This document shows, in pieces, positions 35,501-46,088 of a DNA stretch of 64,000 nucleotides. Location of the stretch: contig NC_083339.1 of the NCBI RefSeq assembly GCF_019175385.1, positions 81,394,120-81,458,119 of the forward strand, written 5' to 3'. Source of the stretch: Lycium barbarum. Lineage: Eukaryota > Streptophyta > Magnoliopsida > Solanales > Solanaceae. The notes below the pieces were generated by a model, which had not been told where the DNA came from, did no database searches, and saw nothing but the letters and a program-made list of their open reading frames with translations. Within the stretch, counting starts at the first letter, position 1, and every line of letters begins with the position of its first letter. The position numbers were made by a program, and so were the translations under genes.

Positions 35501-35637
35501 CTCGTCCCACACTTTCATGACTCTATTCTTTCATGCATAACTCCTAAATTCAACAAAATATCAAATTTGACCTTATATCTCACGAATCCAATATAATTAA
35601 AGTTTTTTCCAAACGTGTGAAAACACGGGATATAACA
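32591..35637 (-). mobile_element. Solo LTR F inserted in LTR O
   Basis: A complete LTR on the minus strand, TGTTATATCCCGTGTTTTC to GGTTGGGTCGTGACA, with the perfect duplication ATAGC (32586-32590, 35638-35642). Removing it restores the O sequence CCTGAATAGCGTACATATATAC, which is matched in LTR G at 57400-57425. It carries the three-hairpin block (33082-33139), the CCGAAATTTCGGCAGCAC segment near 34268 and a donor-like complement TACATACCTC (34141-34150). It is a close relative of G. Confidence 0.93.
33082..33139 (-). promoter_or_regulatory. Three-hairpin block (proposed 3' splice site), LTR F
   Basis: Minus strand: CAGTAT/GTACTG (one G-to-A loss in stem 1), CCCCC/GGGGG, CTGCG/CGCAG, then GT. 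Confidence 0.45.
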
Positions 35638-35642
35638 ATAGC

Positions 35643-38316
35643 GTACATATATACAATAGCAGAATACTATACCAAAATATAGGCTCCGGATAAAAGAGCG
35701 CTCCAAAATAGCAGAACAAAGTCCTAAGCGGGCGGATCAGTAAACCTGTCATCTGTACCTGCGCGGCATGAAAACGCAGCCCCCGAAGAAAGGGGGTCAG
35801 TACGGAATATGTACTGAGTTTGTAAAGCATGAAGTACAGTAAACGAAATCATAACCGGAACAGAAAATACAGAAAATGAGTGCAAAGTCCAGGATATAAA
35901 AATGTATACTTACAAAACGTAAATAATGCATGCAGAAACATATGCCAAATCCGGCCCCAATACGGGACTCGGTGAACAGAACGTGGCGCCACCCCGTCAC
36001 TGGCGCCACAACACATCATACTTCAGAGTAGGGAATAGCTCCGTAACATATCATAACATATCAGATGGCCACATCATATCATATCATATCATATCATATC
36101 AGAACATAGGTGTACATGGCACATCATACTCCGGACCCATGTATATGTCATACCTGCCCCCTCACATCGAGGCACGGCGAACAATGCAGTGGAATACGCT
36201 TGATAACAAATCCTGGCCCGGGCTCAGTGAAGGAAGCATTGAGGCATCCACGAGTGGAGTAGTGAGAAACTTTTGCATCATAAAATATTTACAAAGACTC
36301 GACAGAATAATCCGAATGACAGGTCATTTAAGAAAGAAATCAGACGATAGTCATAGCACGTACCTTTCGGATGTCGCGGGGGATTATATCGAATTAAAGC
36401 TTTTGGGATTGTTTGAACATATCAAAATATAACATTTACAGAATCTCGATAGCATAACTCAGATGGAAAATCATATAAAAGAGATTAAACGGTAATCATA
36501 GCGTATGCCTTTCGGATGTCACGATGGTTTATATCAAAATAAGCTTTCTGAAATCGTTTTCATGTTTCAAAATGCATTATGGAAGTCAAAGAAATAATTC
36601 AAACAAACGTCATATGGTAGTTAGGAGAGTAGCCAAGAGTTTCCTTTGAATTCTACTTCAGAACAAGTCAAACGGAACAAATCAGAAAAATTCGGGAGTA
36701 GTGGGCCCACCTCGGGTCAAACGAGGTGGCGGACACAAAGTATGTGTAATAAACTTTATGGAGTCTCTTATGAGTGTTTTAAGGTAATCGGATTTTATTT
36801 ACACAAGTTCTAGGTATTTAAACAACTTTCCTAACCATTTGCAACATAATTAGTTCAATTCCACTGAATGGAAAAGGGGCAAATTTAGACGCGGATTCCG
36901 AAGAGTAGAGTAGTCCCCGAGGTCCAACTTCAAACCTAATACATCTAGGACATGCCAAGAGAAGGAAAGGGTGAGCTTTACATACCTTTTCCGCTTCTTA
37001 CGCTCCTCCAATTTCAAGTCTCGAATGCCCCAAAATCTACAATTGGTCACAAATACCAAACATTGATTATAAGCCTTTAAGAATTCAATCTTAACTCAAC
37101 ACTTGTCTACAAAAATTTGGACAGCATCTCCCCTGTTTATATGCCTAGCCCAGAATTACAATTCAGCAACCAACACATCAACAACAATAACAAATATATT
37201 AACATCATTTCCAACACCAACATATGCCGTAAAACAGCCCGCACATTATTTTCCAAATTTTCCAACCAACCAATTCGCGATATAATTATTTAATAATTTT
37301 ATTTCCGTAAAGAAGTCAAAATTAACACTAACAACATCCTCCGCATTCTACAAGTTAAATACATTTTTTTTTCATCCAAAAGTTTCTTCAAACCCCATTC
37401 CACAATTCAACCATACCAACAAACGAATTTATCACGCTATTTTCTTCGTTCTAATCCGTTAAAACTCTAAATAAACTTGTTATCAATGAAAAGGAACCTT
37501 ATCCATACCTTAAGTGCACAGCCACCACGTCCACCCTCTTCTCTTTAGTTGATTTTTAGCTCAAATCGAAGGCAACGCGACGTAGAACACTTTTCTCTTC
37601 ATGGGCTTCGGGATTCGGGGCTCCGATTTTGGTCAAAAATTGATTTTCTCTCTAGGCTCTCCTCTCTCTTTTTCTCTAGAGTTTTCTAGGTTCTCTTGGT
37701 CTGAAAATGAGGGAGAGAAACCGAAAATTTTAGTTAAAAAGCATGGGTAATGGGCCTGACCCGAATTGGATTCGGGTTGGGCCGGATTTACTGTTCAACT
37801 CGACCCTCCTGCCTTAAAATGTTCATATCTCCTTATCCCGATGTCACCTGTAGGTCCACGACCTACCGTTGGAAATATAATTCAATTATCTACAACCTTT
37901 ATTTCTGGGAGTTCTCCCAAATTCCAAACTTATAATGCCGTTGTTGCCCCTCCAAGTTAGGTCATCCGAAAACGTTTTCTTAAATCGTCCTTTTGGAGGG
38001 CTTACACTCATTTTTGGCTTATGGGTCCTTCTTAGGACTTGCTCAAATTCACATGTCCTACCCATATATCTCTTCATATGTCTTTTATAAGGTCCCGATG
38101 TGTGGGCCCCACCTTAACTTACTGTAACGAGGGTTTTTCGTTAAATAACTTATGAACCAATTCACACCATATTGTCTCCAAATGTCGTATGTGTATATAT
38201 TCTTAGACATAGATCACCCAATCTTCATCCTTAATCCTTGTTTGACTTAACTCCTTTTCGAGCTCGTACTACGCCGTCTATGATTTTGTAGCGCGAAATG
38301 TTTCCGGGGTGTAACA
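35643..38316 (-). mobile_element. Solo LTR O, main arm (minus strand)
   Basis: On the minus strand O starts TGTTACACCCCGGAAAC at 38316. Its 5' half resembles Q and I (compare 37810-38110 with 3040-3320), but its 3' half from about 35643 matches F and G. It holds an (ATATC)n repeat (36075-36105), a donor-like complement CATACCTTTTCC (36981-36992) and the hairpin block at 35759-35816. There is no palindrome cluster of the D/I type. Confidence 0.9.
35759..35816 (-). promoter_or_regulatory. Three-hairpin block (proposed 3' splice site), LTR O
   Basis: Minus strand: CAGTAC/GTACTG, CCCCC/GGGGG, CTGCG/CGCAG, all stems intact. Confidence 0.5.
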
Positions 38317-38321
38317 CCACA

Positions 38322-39391
38322 AGTGATTTAGTATGGTGTTTTTATATCTATGTTTTGTTTTGTTTGTGTTTGTGAGGCCCCGGATGAAATGTTGGGTAGT
38401 AGAGTTGAAAAATAGTGAAATTAGCGAGCATACTGGTTCAGTAGCACCACTGCAGCTGCGATGGGACCGCTGTAGTAGCCATCTTCTCGTCATAGCGGTC
38501 GGTCGGATTTTTGTGGGACCCCTATAGCGATATCACTATAGCGGGATCAGGCCTGCCATGGCGAAGGATAGGGTTATTGTGGTCTGCTATAGAGGACACT
38601 TGGCCGCTATAGCAAGACCGTTGCTGCGACGATTTGACCATCGCAGCGGTCGACGGGAGCAGAATGTCGACTTTTAAACACTTAGTTCTGAATTCTTTAT
38701 TCATAAAACTCCAAAACAGTTCCCCACAAACACCTAGGGTGAATTTTCAAGCTAGGGCAAGAATATCCTTGAGAGGTAAGTCTCAACGATTGTTTCCATT
38801 ATTACGCTATCTTCATGATTATCATCCCTTTCATGGGTCTACAATGGTGAATTAGAAATAGTAACCCTAGAACCTAATAGACCTTTTATAGTTGATAGGT
38901 TATGATTGTTATCATGTGTTTATCACCTAATGGCTTGGGTTATCACCTTTTTAATCAAGAATTGAACCATTAGAGTCATGAACTAAGTAAATTGAGACTT
39001 AAGGTTTCATAAAAATGGTATCTTGACCATGGAAACTGCTTGTAGTTTTGATTAAATAGCCTTATAAATTGATAATTGGTGGTTGCTAAGACATATTTTA
39101 GGTTGATTTACACCTAGAAATCATTCACCCATTGGAATGGGGCTAAAGGGAAGGGTGTTCTTGAATTGACTTTGTGACTAGAGTAATTATGAGTTATTGA
39201 GCATTCTAATTGCTAGACTTTGAGCTTTCCGAGGCTTTACGAAAAGGAAAGGTTGTAGCGGAGTAATCTGCATTGTTCCATCTCTACATTCGAGGTAGCT
39301 TACGGTCTACTTGAGTTAGACTTTGATTAGTTGATTGTATGTATTGTGAAATTGATAGGATTGTGAAATTGATAGGAGAAAGCATGTCTGG
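38322..39391 (+). mobile_element. gypsy-1 3' LTR, second arm
   Basis: Continues the LTR after O and matches LTR A 1090-2160: GGATGAAATGTTGGGTAG, a decayed CCGCTATAGC palindrome block (38440-38655), donor-like GAGAGGTAAGT (GT at 38776) and TACGGTCTACTTGAGTTAGA. A 17-bp tandem duplication of ATTGTGAAATTGATAGG lies at 39343-39377. It is interrupted by solo LTR D. Confidence 0.87.
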
Positions 39392-39525
39392 TGATACACA
39401 TCGGAAGTTTTCCGTACTGGTATGATGAGTGTATGGTGTTTCACTAAGTCGGGAATGGCTAATTATGAATCTCAGAAAAAAATTATAAAGTTGCAGAGAA
39501 ATTCACTGCCAGTGGTCGTATGTGG

Positions 39526-39673
39526 CACTATACGGACCGTATAGTGGTTTGCGGACCGTATAGTGCACTCGTCCTTCAACCTGCCAAAAATCTCAACTTT
39601 CTGGAATTTGTTGAATATGGCTAAATACGACCCAGTTTACGGCCCGTAAACTGGTTTACGGACCGTAAACCAG
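39526..39673 (+). repeat. Long palindromes in LTR D (ACGGNCCGT core)
   Basis: Three near-adjacent inverted repeats with a 1-bp centre: 10-bp arms at 39526-39546 (CACTATACGG), 11-bp arms at 39632-39654 (CCAGTTTACGG) and 11-bp arms at 39651-39673 (CTGGTTTACGG). Further ACGGTCCGT copies extend to 39775. Confidence 0.9.
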
Positions 39674-41272
39674 GTCGTAAACTGCCCTGTCCACCAGCCA
39701 GACTCTCTGTTTTGGAGAATGCTTAAATACGATCACTGGGACGGACCGTAAATCAGAATACGGTCCGTAAACTGCACATTACGGTCACTGTTCATCCCGA
39801 CAGAAATCCATTAAACATTAGCTTTTGAGTTATTAAAAGGAACATTTGGCCTCATTTTATTTCATTCATCATTCATGCAACTCAGGAAACCTCCAGAACT
39901 TTCCAAATACTCCATCTACAAGAACCCAAGAGAATCAAAGGGGATATCAAGTCCAACAACACTAAATCTATGAAACCAAGTGCAAGAACACATCAAGGCA
40001 TCATCTAAGTCAAGAAATTCCCAAGAAGGTGGAACTAGGGTTTTGGCTAATTGAAGTATTTCCGCCTAAGGATCATTCAACCATCATCCAAGGTAAGTTT
40101 CATGACTATTCCATGTTGTTTGAGGTATTGGAAAGCATAGACACTTGAAATGTAGAAGAACATAAAAATGGGTCATTTTGAGTGAATAGTGACACAAATG
40201 AATGATAGTGGAATTGAACTATGATCATTGAAGTGTCGTGAATTCAAATACGTTATAAATGATGTTTATATCATGAAACAAGCACTAAATGCATGAAAAC
40301 GCAAGGATAAGCTAAAGGTAGAAATAAGGGAAACAATTGGAGGAAAATGATGGATTTTGCCAATCGTATGTAAATGATGAATGTTGAGTACGATATTGAT
40401 AGTAGAATTATAAATGTTGGGAGTGATATGAAACATGAGAAAAATGGTATGAACGATGGAAGCGTTGTACGACTTTTCCTAGAATTTGCGATATGTTCTT
40501 GTAGTTAGTTTATTAATGCTGATACGGATTCTCTTATGAAGGTAACGACGTGATATCGACGAAGAATAAGTGAGCGACATCTTAGCTAAGCGACCAAGGT
40601 ATGTGAGGCTAGTCTTTCTTTCAAATGGCATGAATCTGTTGATTGAAAATTCCTATTCCCTTCACGAATTCTCACGTTCTAAGAAGTTAAAAGCCTATAC
40701 CTATGAATGTCCATATGAGATAAGCTATATGATACGATGACATTAGAATGATGATGATGTTATTTCTTGCCTACACTCACCTCATGTACTAGTCCTTTCA
40801 AGGTGAGTCATAATGTCTATGATGATTTCATAATGTAATCGGGGGAGCACGACCTCACGTCACCCCGATAGGGTAAAGTTGATCATGAGTCATGTGTACG
40901 CATTATGATAAGATAAGCATGTTATGATAAGCGTATTATTATGAGCATTCACATTGAGCATGTCATGAGCATTTCACACCGGGCCTAGTTGGCCGGGCAG
41001 ACACCGCTTCGGCGGGCGGCGATACGGATACACCACGGCCTACGGGCGTGGGCAGACACCACTAGAGGGCTGCATGAGATGGTACCCCGGACGCGGGCTA
41101 ATGATATTGATGATTTCACCGTTCCGACATGGACGGGCAGCTTGCATATGATGCATACATGTTATGATGATGAGTATGAGTACGATAGCATGCAATACTA
41201 CATTTATGATTATCAGTCAGATCCATATGTTTTATGTTGATGTTTTCCTTCTTTATGTATGCCTCTCATACT

Positions 41273-41327
41273 CGGTACAATATTCGTACTGACGTCCTTT
41301 CTTCGGACGCTGTGTTCATGCCCACAG
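41273..41327 (+). promoter_or_regulatory. Three-hairpin block (proposed 3' splice site), LTR D
   Basis: CGGTAC/GTACTG (G-U tolerated), CGTCC/GGACG (41293-41297, 41305-41309), CTGTG/CACAG (41310-41314, 41323-41327), then GT. The third stem is a compensatory variant of CTGCG/CGCAG. Confidence 0.5.
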
Positions 41328-41744
41328 GTAGACAGGAAGGAGAGCTTGGCCCAGGTCATCAGTAGTTGTCAGCTAGAAGATAGCACTCCATTGTTCGGAG
41401 GTGCTTGTGATTACTCTCTTTTGATGTACACTCCTATATGTATATTCTGGGCATGACGGAGTCTTGTCCCGTCTATGTATTCCTTATGTTAGTAATGGCT
41501 CGTAGATACTCAGTGTGGGTTAGATGGTCTCACAAAACGGTTTTCTATGTATGTATATTATTTTGGCGGCCAATAGGCCAATGTATATGCAGTATGTATG
41601 TTTTAATTATATATGATTTTCCCACAATCAGTATGAAAAGTTCATAAGAGAGTATTAAGTGAGCAGAACAAGCAGTAGAAAGAGCGGTGCTCGGTCATCT
41701 CTCCGGGTACCCGTCACGGCCCCTAGTCGGGTCGTGACATCTGG

Positions 41745-42814
41745 TCTTCAAACATGATTGTGTGTGGTTGAACTTCCTATATGCCATTGATTGCGTGATT
41801 ATGTGGGCTTCGTGCCACTATTCTTTACGTTGGAACTTACAGGTTGATGGGGTTGTGATGAGAAGTTAATATGATCTTCTTGGTGGAATTGAGATACAAA
41901 TGATAATTTTATTATTGAAAATAATGTGACACTAGATACAGATACATACATATATGAAAAGGTTCATTTGACCGGGGTGAGGATAAGGCCTAGATATGAA
42001 CAGGCATATTTGACCGGGGGTGAGGATGTGACCTAGTTGTGAGCTCGGGTCCGAGGAGTAAGTCAGGAATGAGTGGTACATTGACACCACGGGTCCGCTG
42101 TAGGTCATGACTACTAAGCAATGGCATTAGTTAGCATGTGTACAGCGTATATATGGTTATTGCTGGTAGACTTATTCCGTTGTTCACTTCAATTGATCTT
42201 ACTCTTGATATCATTGGGTGACTTGATTGCTATTATCCTTGGTTGCCTTGTTGTTGGGTTATTTGATTGTGTGTTGTTGACTGGCTTGTCTATTTTATTG
42301 ATTTGTGATGTATGCATGATACTAATCTTAGTCGGCCTATGATATCTACCGGTACATAGTGTTTGTACTGATACTACCTTGCTGCATTATTTTGAGTGCA
42401 GATTGTGATCCAGAGACTGCTACCCAAGCTCATATCTAGCGTTGAGGTCGTTTGCTGACAGAATTAGGGTGAGATTCTATCTATGCTAGGCCGCCCGAAT
42501 ATCTTCTTTTCTGATGTCTATTTCTATTCCAGACATTGTTGGTTTTTTATTTAGACAGCTTACATTAGTTAGACATGTTTTGGATTAGAGTCCTTGTACG
42601 GTGACTTTCGGATTTTGGGATGTAATAGTTAGGACTTCCGCATTTACGTTATTATTTTACGGCATGAATTAATTTGATTTATCTTGTTCATGAATGGTTA
42701 AAAACTGATTGGAATGGTTAATACAAATGCGCTTGAATGAATAGATGGCTTACGTATTGGTTCGCCAACTAGGAGTTAGTGTGGGTGCCAGTCATGGCGG
42801 GTTGGGTCGTGATA
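41745..42814 (+). mobile_element. gypsy-1 3' LTR, third arm
   Basis: From TCTTCAAACATG to GGGTCGTGATA. It matches the 5' LTR (25820-26914) closely, including GGTTCGCCAACTAGGAGTTAG. It holds the two-hairpin block at 42350-42401. Without insertions the 3' LTR is about 2.35 kb. Confidence 0.88.
42350..42401 (+). promoter_or_regulatory. Two-hairpin block (proposed 3' splice site), gypsy-1 3' LTR
   Basis: CGGTAC/GTACTG, then TACTGATACTACC, then CTGCA/TGCAG (42382-42386, 42397-42401). TACTAAT occurs upstream near 42320. Confidence 0.45.
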
Positions 42815-43238
42815 GATACCTATGAGTACTAGTGGTTGTAATAATACAACACTTGCTACACTTTCTTTGTTCCAGTTTTGGGCCTCACATCTGATCCTGA
42901 TGCGGTTCACTTTGAGATTTCGGGGTGAGCATTCGGACATTCAACAACCCTAGATCTTCCCTTATCTTTACTTTCTGTTTATTTCTTTCTAATACAGTTC
43001 ATTTATGTATTTAATCCTTTTCAATATATTAGAATTTGTTGTACAAGTTTAGACCAGATTTTGGGATTATAAATACTTACTTATTCCACACTAATTTATA
43101 TTATCAAGACTGTTAAGTAGTACTTTATTGTATTGACTTCCGCATTTTGTTCCTTTAGAAATGATTGACTAAATGGAGATGTACGCCTATCGTAGGTTAG
43201 TGTAGGTGCCAGTATGATCCGCGAAATAGGTCGTGACG
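42815..43238 (+). mobile_element. gypsy-2 5' LTR, right-hand remnant
   Basis: Starts GATACCTATGAGTACTAGTGG exactly where gypsy-1 ends and matches the last 430 bp of the gypsy-2 3' LTR (53245-53696), ending GGTCGTGACG before the primer binding site. With 21176-24544 it shows that gypsy-1 integrated inside gypsy-2's 5' LTR. The hairpin block here is decayed. Confidence 0.8.
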
Positions 43239-43241
43239 AAT

Positions 43242-43253
43242 TGATATTAGAGC
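43242..43253 (+). other. gypsy-2 primer binding site, decayed
   Basis: TGATATTAGAGC, initiator Met-type (TGGTATCAGAGC) with two G-to-A or C-to-T changes. Confidence 0.75.
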
Positions 43254-43433
43254 CCTAGGTTCACCGGTCTCACGAGTACAACAGCAATGTCTAGTAGTCT
43301 TCCGGATTGGTACGTAGATGTCCGTACCTATCCTCGAGAGGCTATAGGATATTTACGAAACTTCTATTCTTTTATTCCTATCGTGATAGTTTGTCCAAAT
43401 TTGTATCTAACTTCATACTCTATTCTCTCACGG

Positions 43434-45040
43434 ATGGTGAGGACACGCGCTAATGCGGCTTGAGATGAGGCATCAGTGCCTGCGGTTGAGGCCGTGGCAC
43501 GTGGTAGAGATAGAGGTAGAGGTCGTGGTAGGGGTAGACCCTGTGGGGAAGCACCAGCCAGTGGTAGAGCACTAATAGCTGGCTAGGCCTGTGCTAGATT
43601 ATCTCCTGAGCCGGAGGTAAAGCATCAGGATGAGCCTTTTGAGGAAGTGGAGTTGGCACCATCCCAGGCACAGCCAGAGATTATTGCTACGCAGTGCTTC
43701 AGGATGCTATAGTGAGTATCTTTAGTCTTCTTGAGGGTTTGACCCAGTCAGGTATTCTTCCAGCTACTCCACATGAGTCACAGACTAGAGTTGGAAGTCA
43801 GATTCTTGAGCAGTATCGTATTTTGGGTACACAGTCAGCTCCCGCTCTGGCACCCCACATTGATGAGATTCGAGCCCCTGAATTTTCCCTTCGCCCAATC
43901 CCTGGCCAGTCATGACCCCTGATGATCAGAAGATGTTTGAGCAGTTCACCAAGATGTGTCTTCCCTGGTTTTATGGTACTCCTGGGGAGGATGCGTATGA
44001 GTTATTCGTTAGTTTTCATGAGAGGCTTCACAAGTTGGGTGTAGTGGAGTCGTACAGGTTGGACTATGTTTCTTTCCAGATGATAGGGGATGCCAAGCAG
44101 TGGTGGATGTCCTACCTTGATTGTCAACAAGCTGGGTCACCTCCTTTGACATAGACTCGGCTCTATCAGGTCTTTCTGGAGAAGTATGTTCCTCATAGCT
44201 TAAGAGAGAGGAGGAGGGATGAGTTCTCCATTTTGGAGTAGAGAGGGTTATCTATTATAGAGTATGAGTCTTAGTTTCATTCTTTAGCTCGTTACTCTGT
44301 GTTGTTACTTCCCATCTAGGCAGAGAGAGTAAGGCAGTTTGTGAATGGGGTGACCCTTTTGCTTCGATTGATGACGTTGCAGGTGGTATCTTCCGGGGCT
44401 TCATTTCAGGCAGTAATAGATCATGCTTTATGAGAGGTCAGTTATTTTATAAGGGTAATGACAAAAGGGCTTGCAAATTTGGTAGCTTTAGTGGTTCTTC
44501 TTCTTGGGGTTAGGGACATTACGACAAAGTCCCTCATTATCACTCCAGTCGTCCTATCTAGTCATCACTCCAAATTTCAGCAGGTGGTTTTTCAGGGTAC
44601 AGTAGAGCATAGTGGTTTCAATTTAGGGCAAACATCTCAGAGTTCTTATTCCCGACACTAAGACCGTGGAGGGTACACAGATTCTTTTATGACAGTTCAG
44701 CATCCCATGGCTATTAAGGCGTGTTATGAGTGTGGTGAGTCAGGGAATCTTATGAGGGATTGTCCCAAGTCTAGACAGAGGGGCATAGTAGAGCTCTCGG
44801 ATCAAGGCACCTAGGCCTGCAGCACCACCAGCTAGACAAGGTAGATATTCTGGTAGAAGGTGCTCTCAGCTTGTCATAGGTGATCTTCATCCTGCTAGAG
44901 GCAGTTCTCAATAGGTGAGGGGTGGAGCCTAGGCAATCCATGGTGGTCGTGGTGGCATGCAGTCCGTTATTGGACGTGCCCATTGTTATGTTTTTCCTGG
45001 TAAACTAGAGGTAAGGCTTCTGATGCGGTTATCACTTGTA
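43434..45040 (+). pseudogene. gypsy-2 gag
   Basis: MVRTRANAA at 43434, then GRGRGRGRP, is the typical chromovirus gag start. The gag core follows: FYGTPGEDAYELFVSFHERL, GDAKQWWMSYLDCQQAGSPPLT and LEKYVPHSLRERRRDEF (43960-44240). The zinc knuckle CYECGESGNLMRDC (44721-44763) keeps its three Cys but has Asn for His. At least six in-frame stops interrupt it, several at expected Gln or Trp codons (CAG or TGG to TAG), plus frame changes near 43700 and 43915. It is much more decayed than gypsy-1 gag. Confidence 0.87.
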
Positions 45041-45563
45041 TCATTTCGCTCTGTCATCGGTCTCCTTTAATCTTATTTGATTCGAACACTACTTTCTCCT
45101 ATGTGTCTACTTATTTCTCTCTGAATCTGGATATGCTGTGTGACTTGCTTGATGTACCTATTTGTGTCTCTACTTTTTTAGGGGATTTAGTAGTAGTAGA
45201 TTGATTTTATCGGTCTTGTGTGGTTACGTTCATAGGATATGACACTTGGATGGATTTGATTGTCCTCGATATGGTAGATTTCGACATTATTCTGAGTATG
45301 GACCGGTTATCTCTTTATCATGCGATTCTGGACTGTCACACCAAGACAGTCACGTTGGCTATGCTGGGAATTCCGAGGTTAGAGTGGAAGGGTACTACTA
45401 GCCCTGCACCAAAGAATATTATATCGTTCCTTCGGGCGAAGAAGTTAATGGATAAGGAGTGTCTACCGTATTTGACTCATATCCAGGATATTACCGCAGA
45501 TACTTCTCCACTAGAGTCAGTACAGGTAGTGAAAGAGGTTTGGAGGTTTTCCCCACAGATTTG
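45041..45563 (+). pseudogene. gypsy-2 protease region
   Basis: LILFDSNTTFSYVSTYFSLNLDMLCD, then DTWMDLIVLDMVDFDIILSMDRL, PRLEWKG and FLRAKKL. The active-site region reads DSNT where gypsy-1 has DPGS, so the protease is catalytically suspect as well as stop-broken (stop near 45203). It ends FPTDL at 45563, where solo LTR R interrupts; the frame resumes as [13 protein letters not shown] at 48026. Confidence 0.85.
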
Positions 45564-46072
45564 TGTAACAACCCGCTAGGTCGTTATGTGCATTTTGACC
45601 ATTTTGCCCCTGCCAGTTCATTTCCGAGACTAAGAGTGAGTCTAGTGATAACTTAAAGATTCAGAATTCTAAAACAAAGAAATATGATTGTATTTTTTGC
45701 ATTGGTTGAAAATTTGTTTTAAGCTGTTAGGGGATTGACTTATTAAATTATATCTCTGTCGGATATCTGAGGCCGCAGGTGAGTCCGTAGTGTGTTTTTA
45801 CATATGTGTACATGTCTGGTTTGTATGTGTAGGGCCTCGGATCGATGTTGGGATTTTGGGTGGAAACTAAGTGAAAAAATAAAGCTTACTAGTTTTGATG
45901 CCCAACCACTGTAACGAGTTCACCACGGCAGGGCCCTGGTCGCAGCCGCGGAACTTTAGGTTTTGGGGTTGGACCGCCATAACGGGACAGCTACGGTGCG
46001 ATTTCGACCGCTATGACGAGTCTGGCCATTTAACAAGGTCCGCTGTAGCGGTGGGAATTTGAGCTATAGCGA

Positions 46073-46088
46073 GACCGCTACAGCGGTC
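46073..46088 (+). repeat. Palindrome in LTR R
   Basis: GACCGCTACAGCGGTC, symmetrical but for the centre, within a 45905-46090 block of related words. It has the same motif as LTR A. Confidence 0.75.

Larger units (their letters stand above)
39392..41739 (+). mobile_element. Solo LTR D inserted in the gypsy-1 3' LTR
   Basis: A complete LTR, TGATACACATCGG to GGGTCGTGACA, with the perfect duplication TCTGG (39387-39391, 41740-41744). Excision restores AGCATGTCTGGTCTTCAAAC, as in 25810-25830. It contains very strong palindromes (39526-39673), donor-like CAAGGTAAGT (GT at 40093) and CAAGGTATGT (GT at 40599), a GGGCAGACACC repeat region (40979-41070) and the hairpin block (41273-41327). Confidence 0.94.

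Noticed and set aside
36075..36105. Possible regulatory palindrome
   Set aside because: It is a simple (ATATC)n microsatellite.
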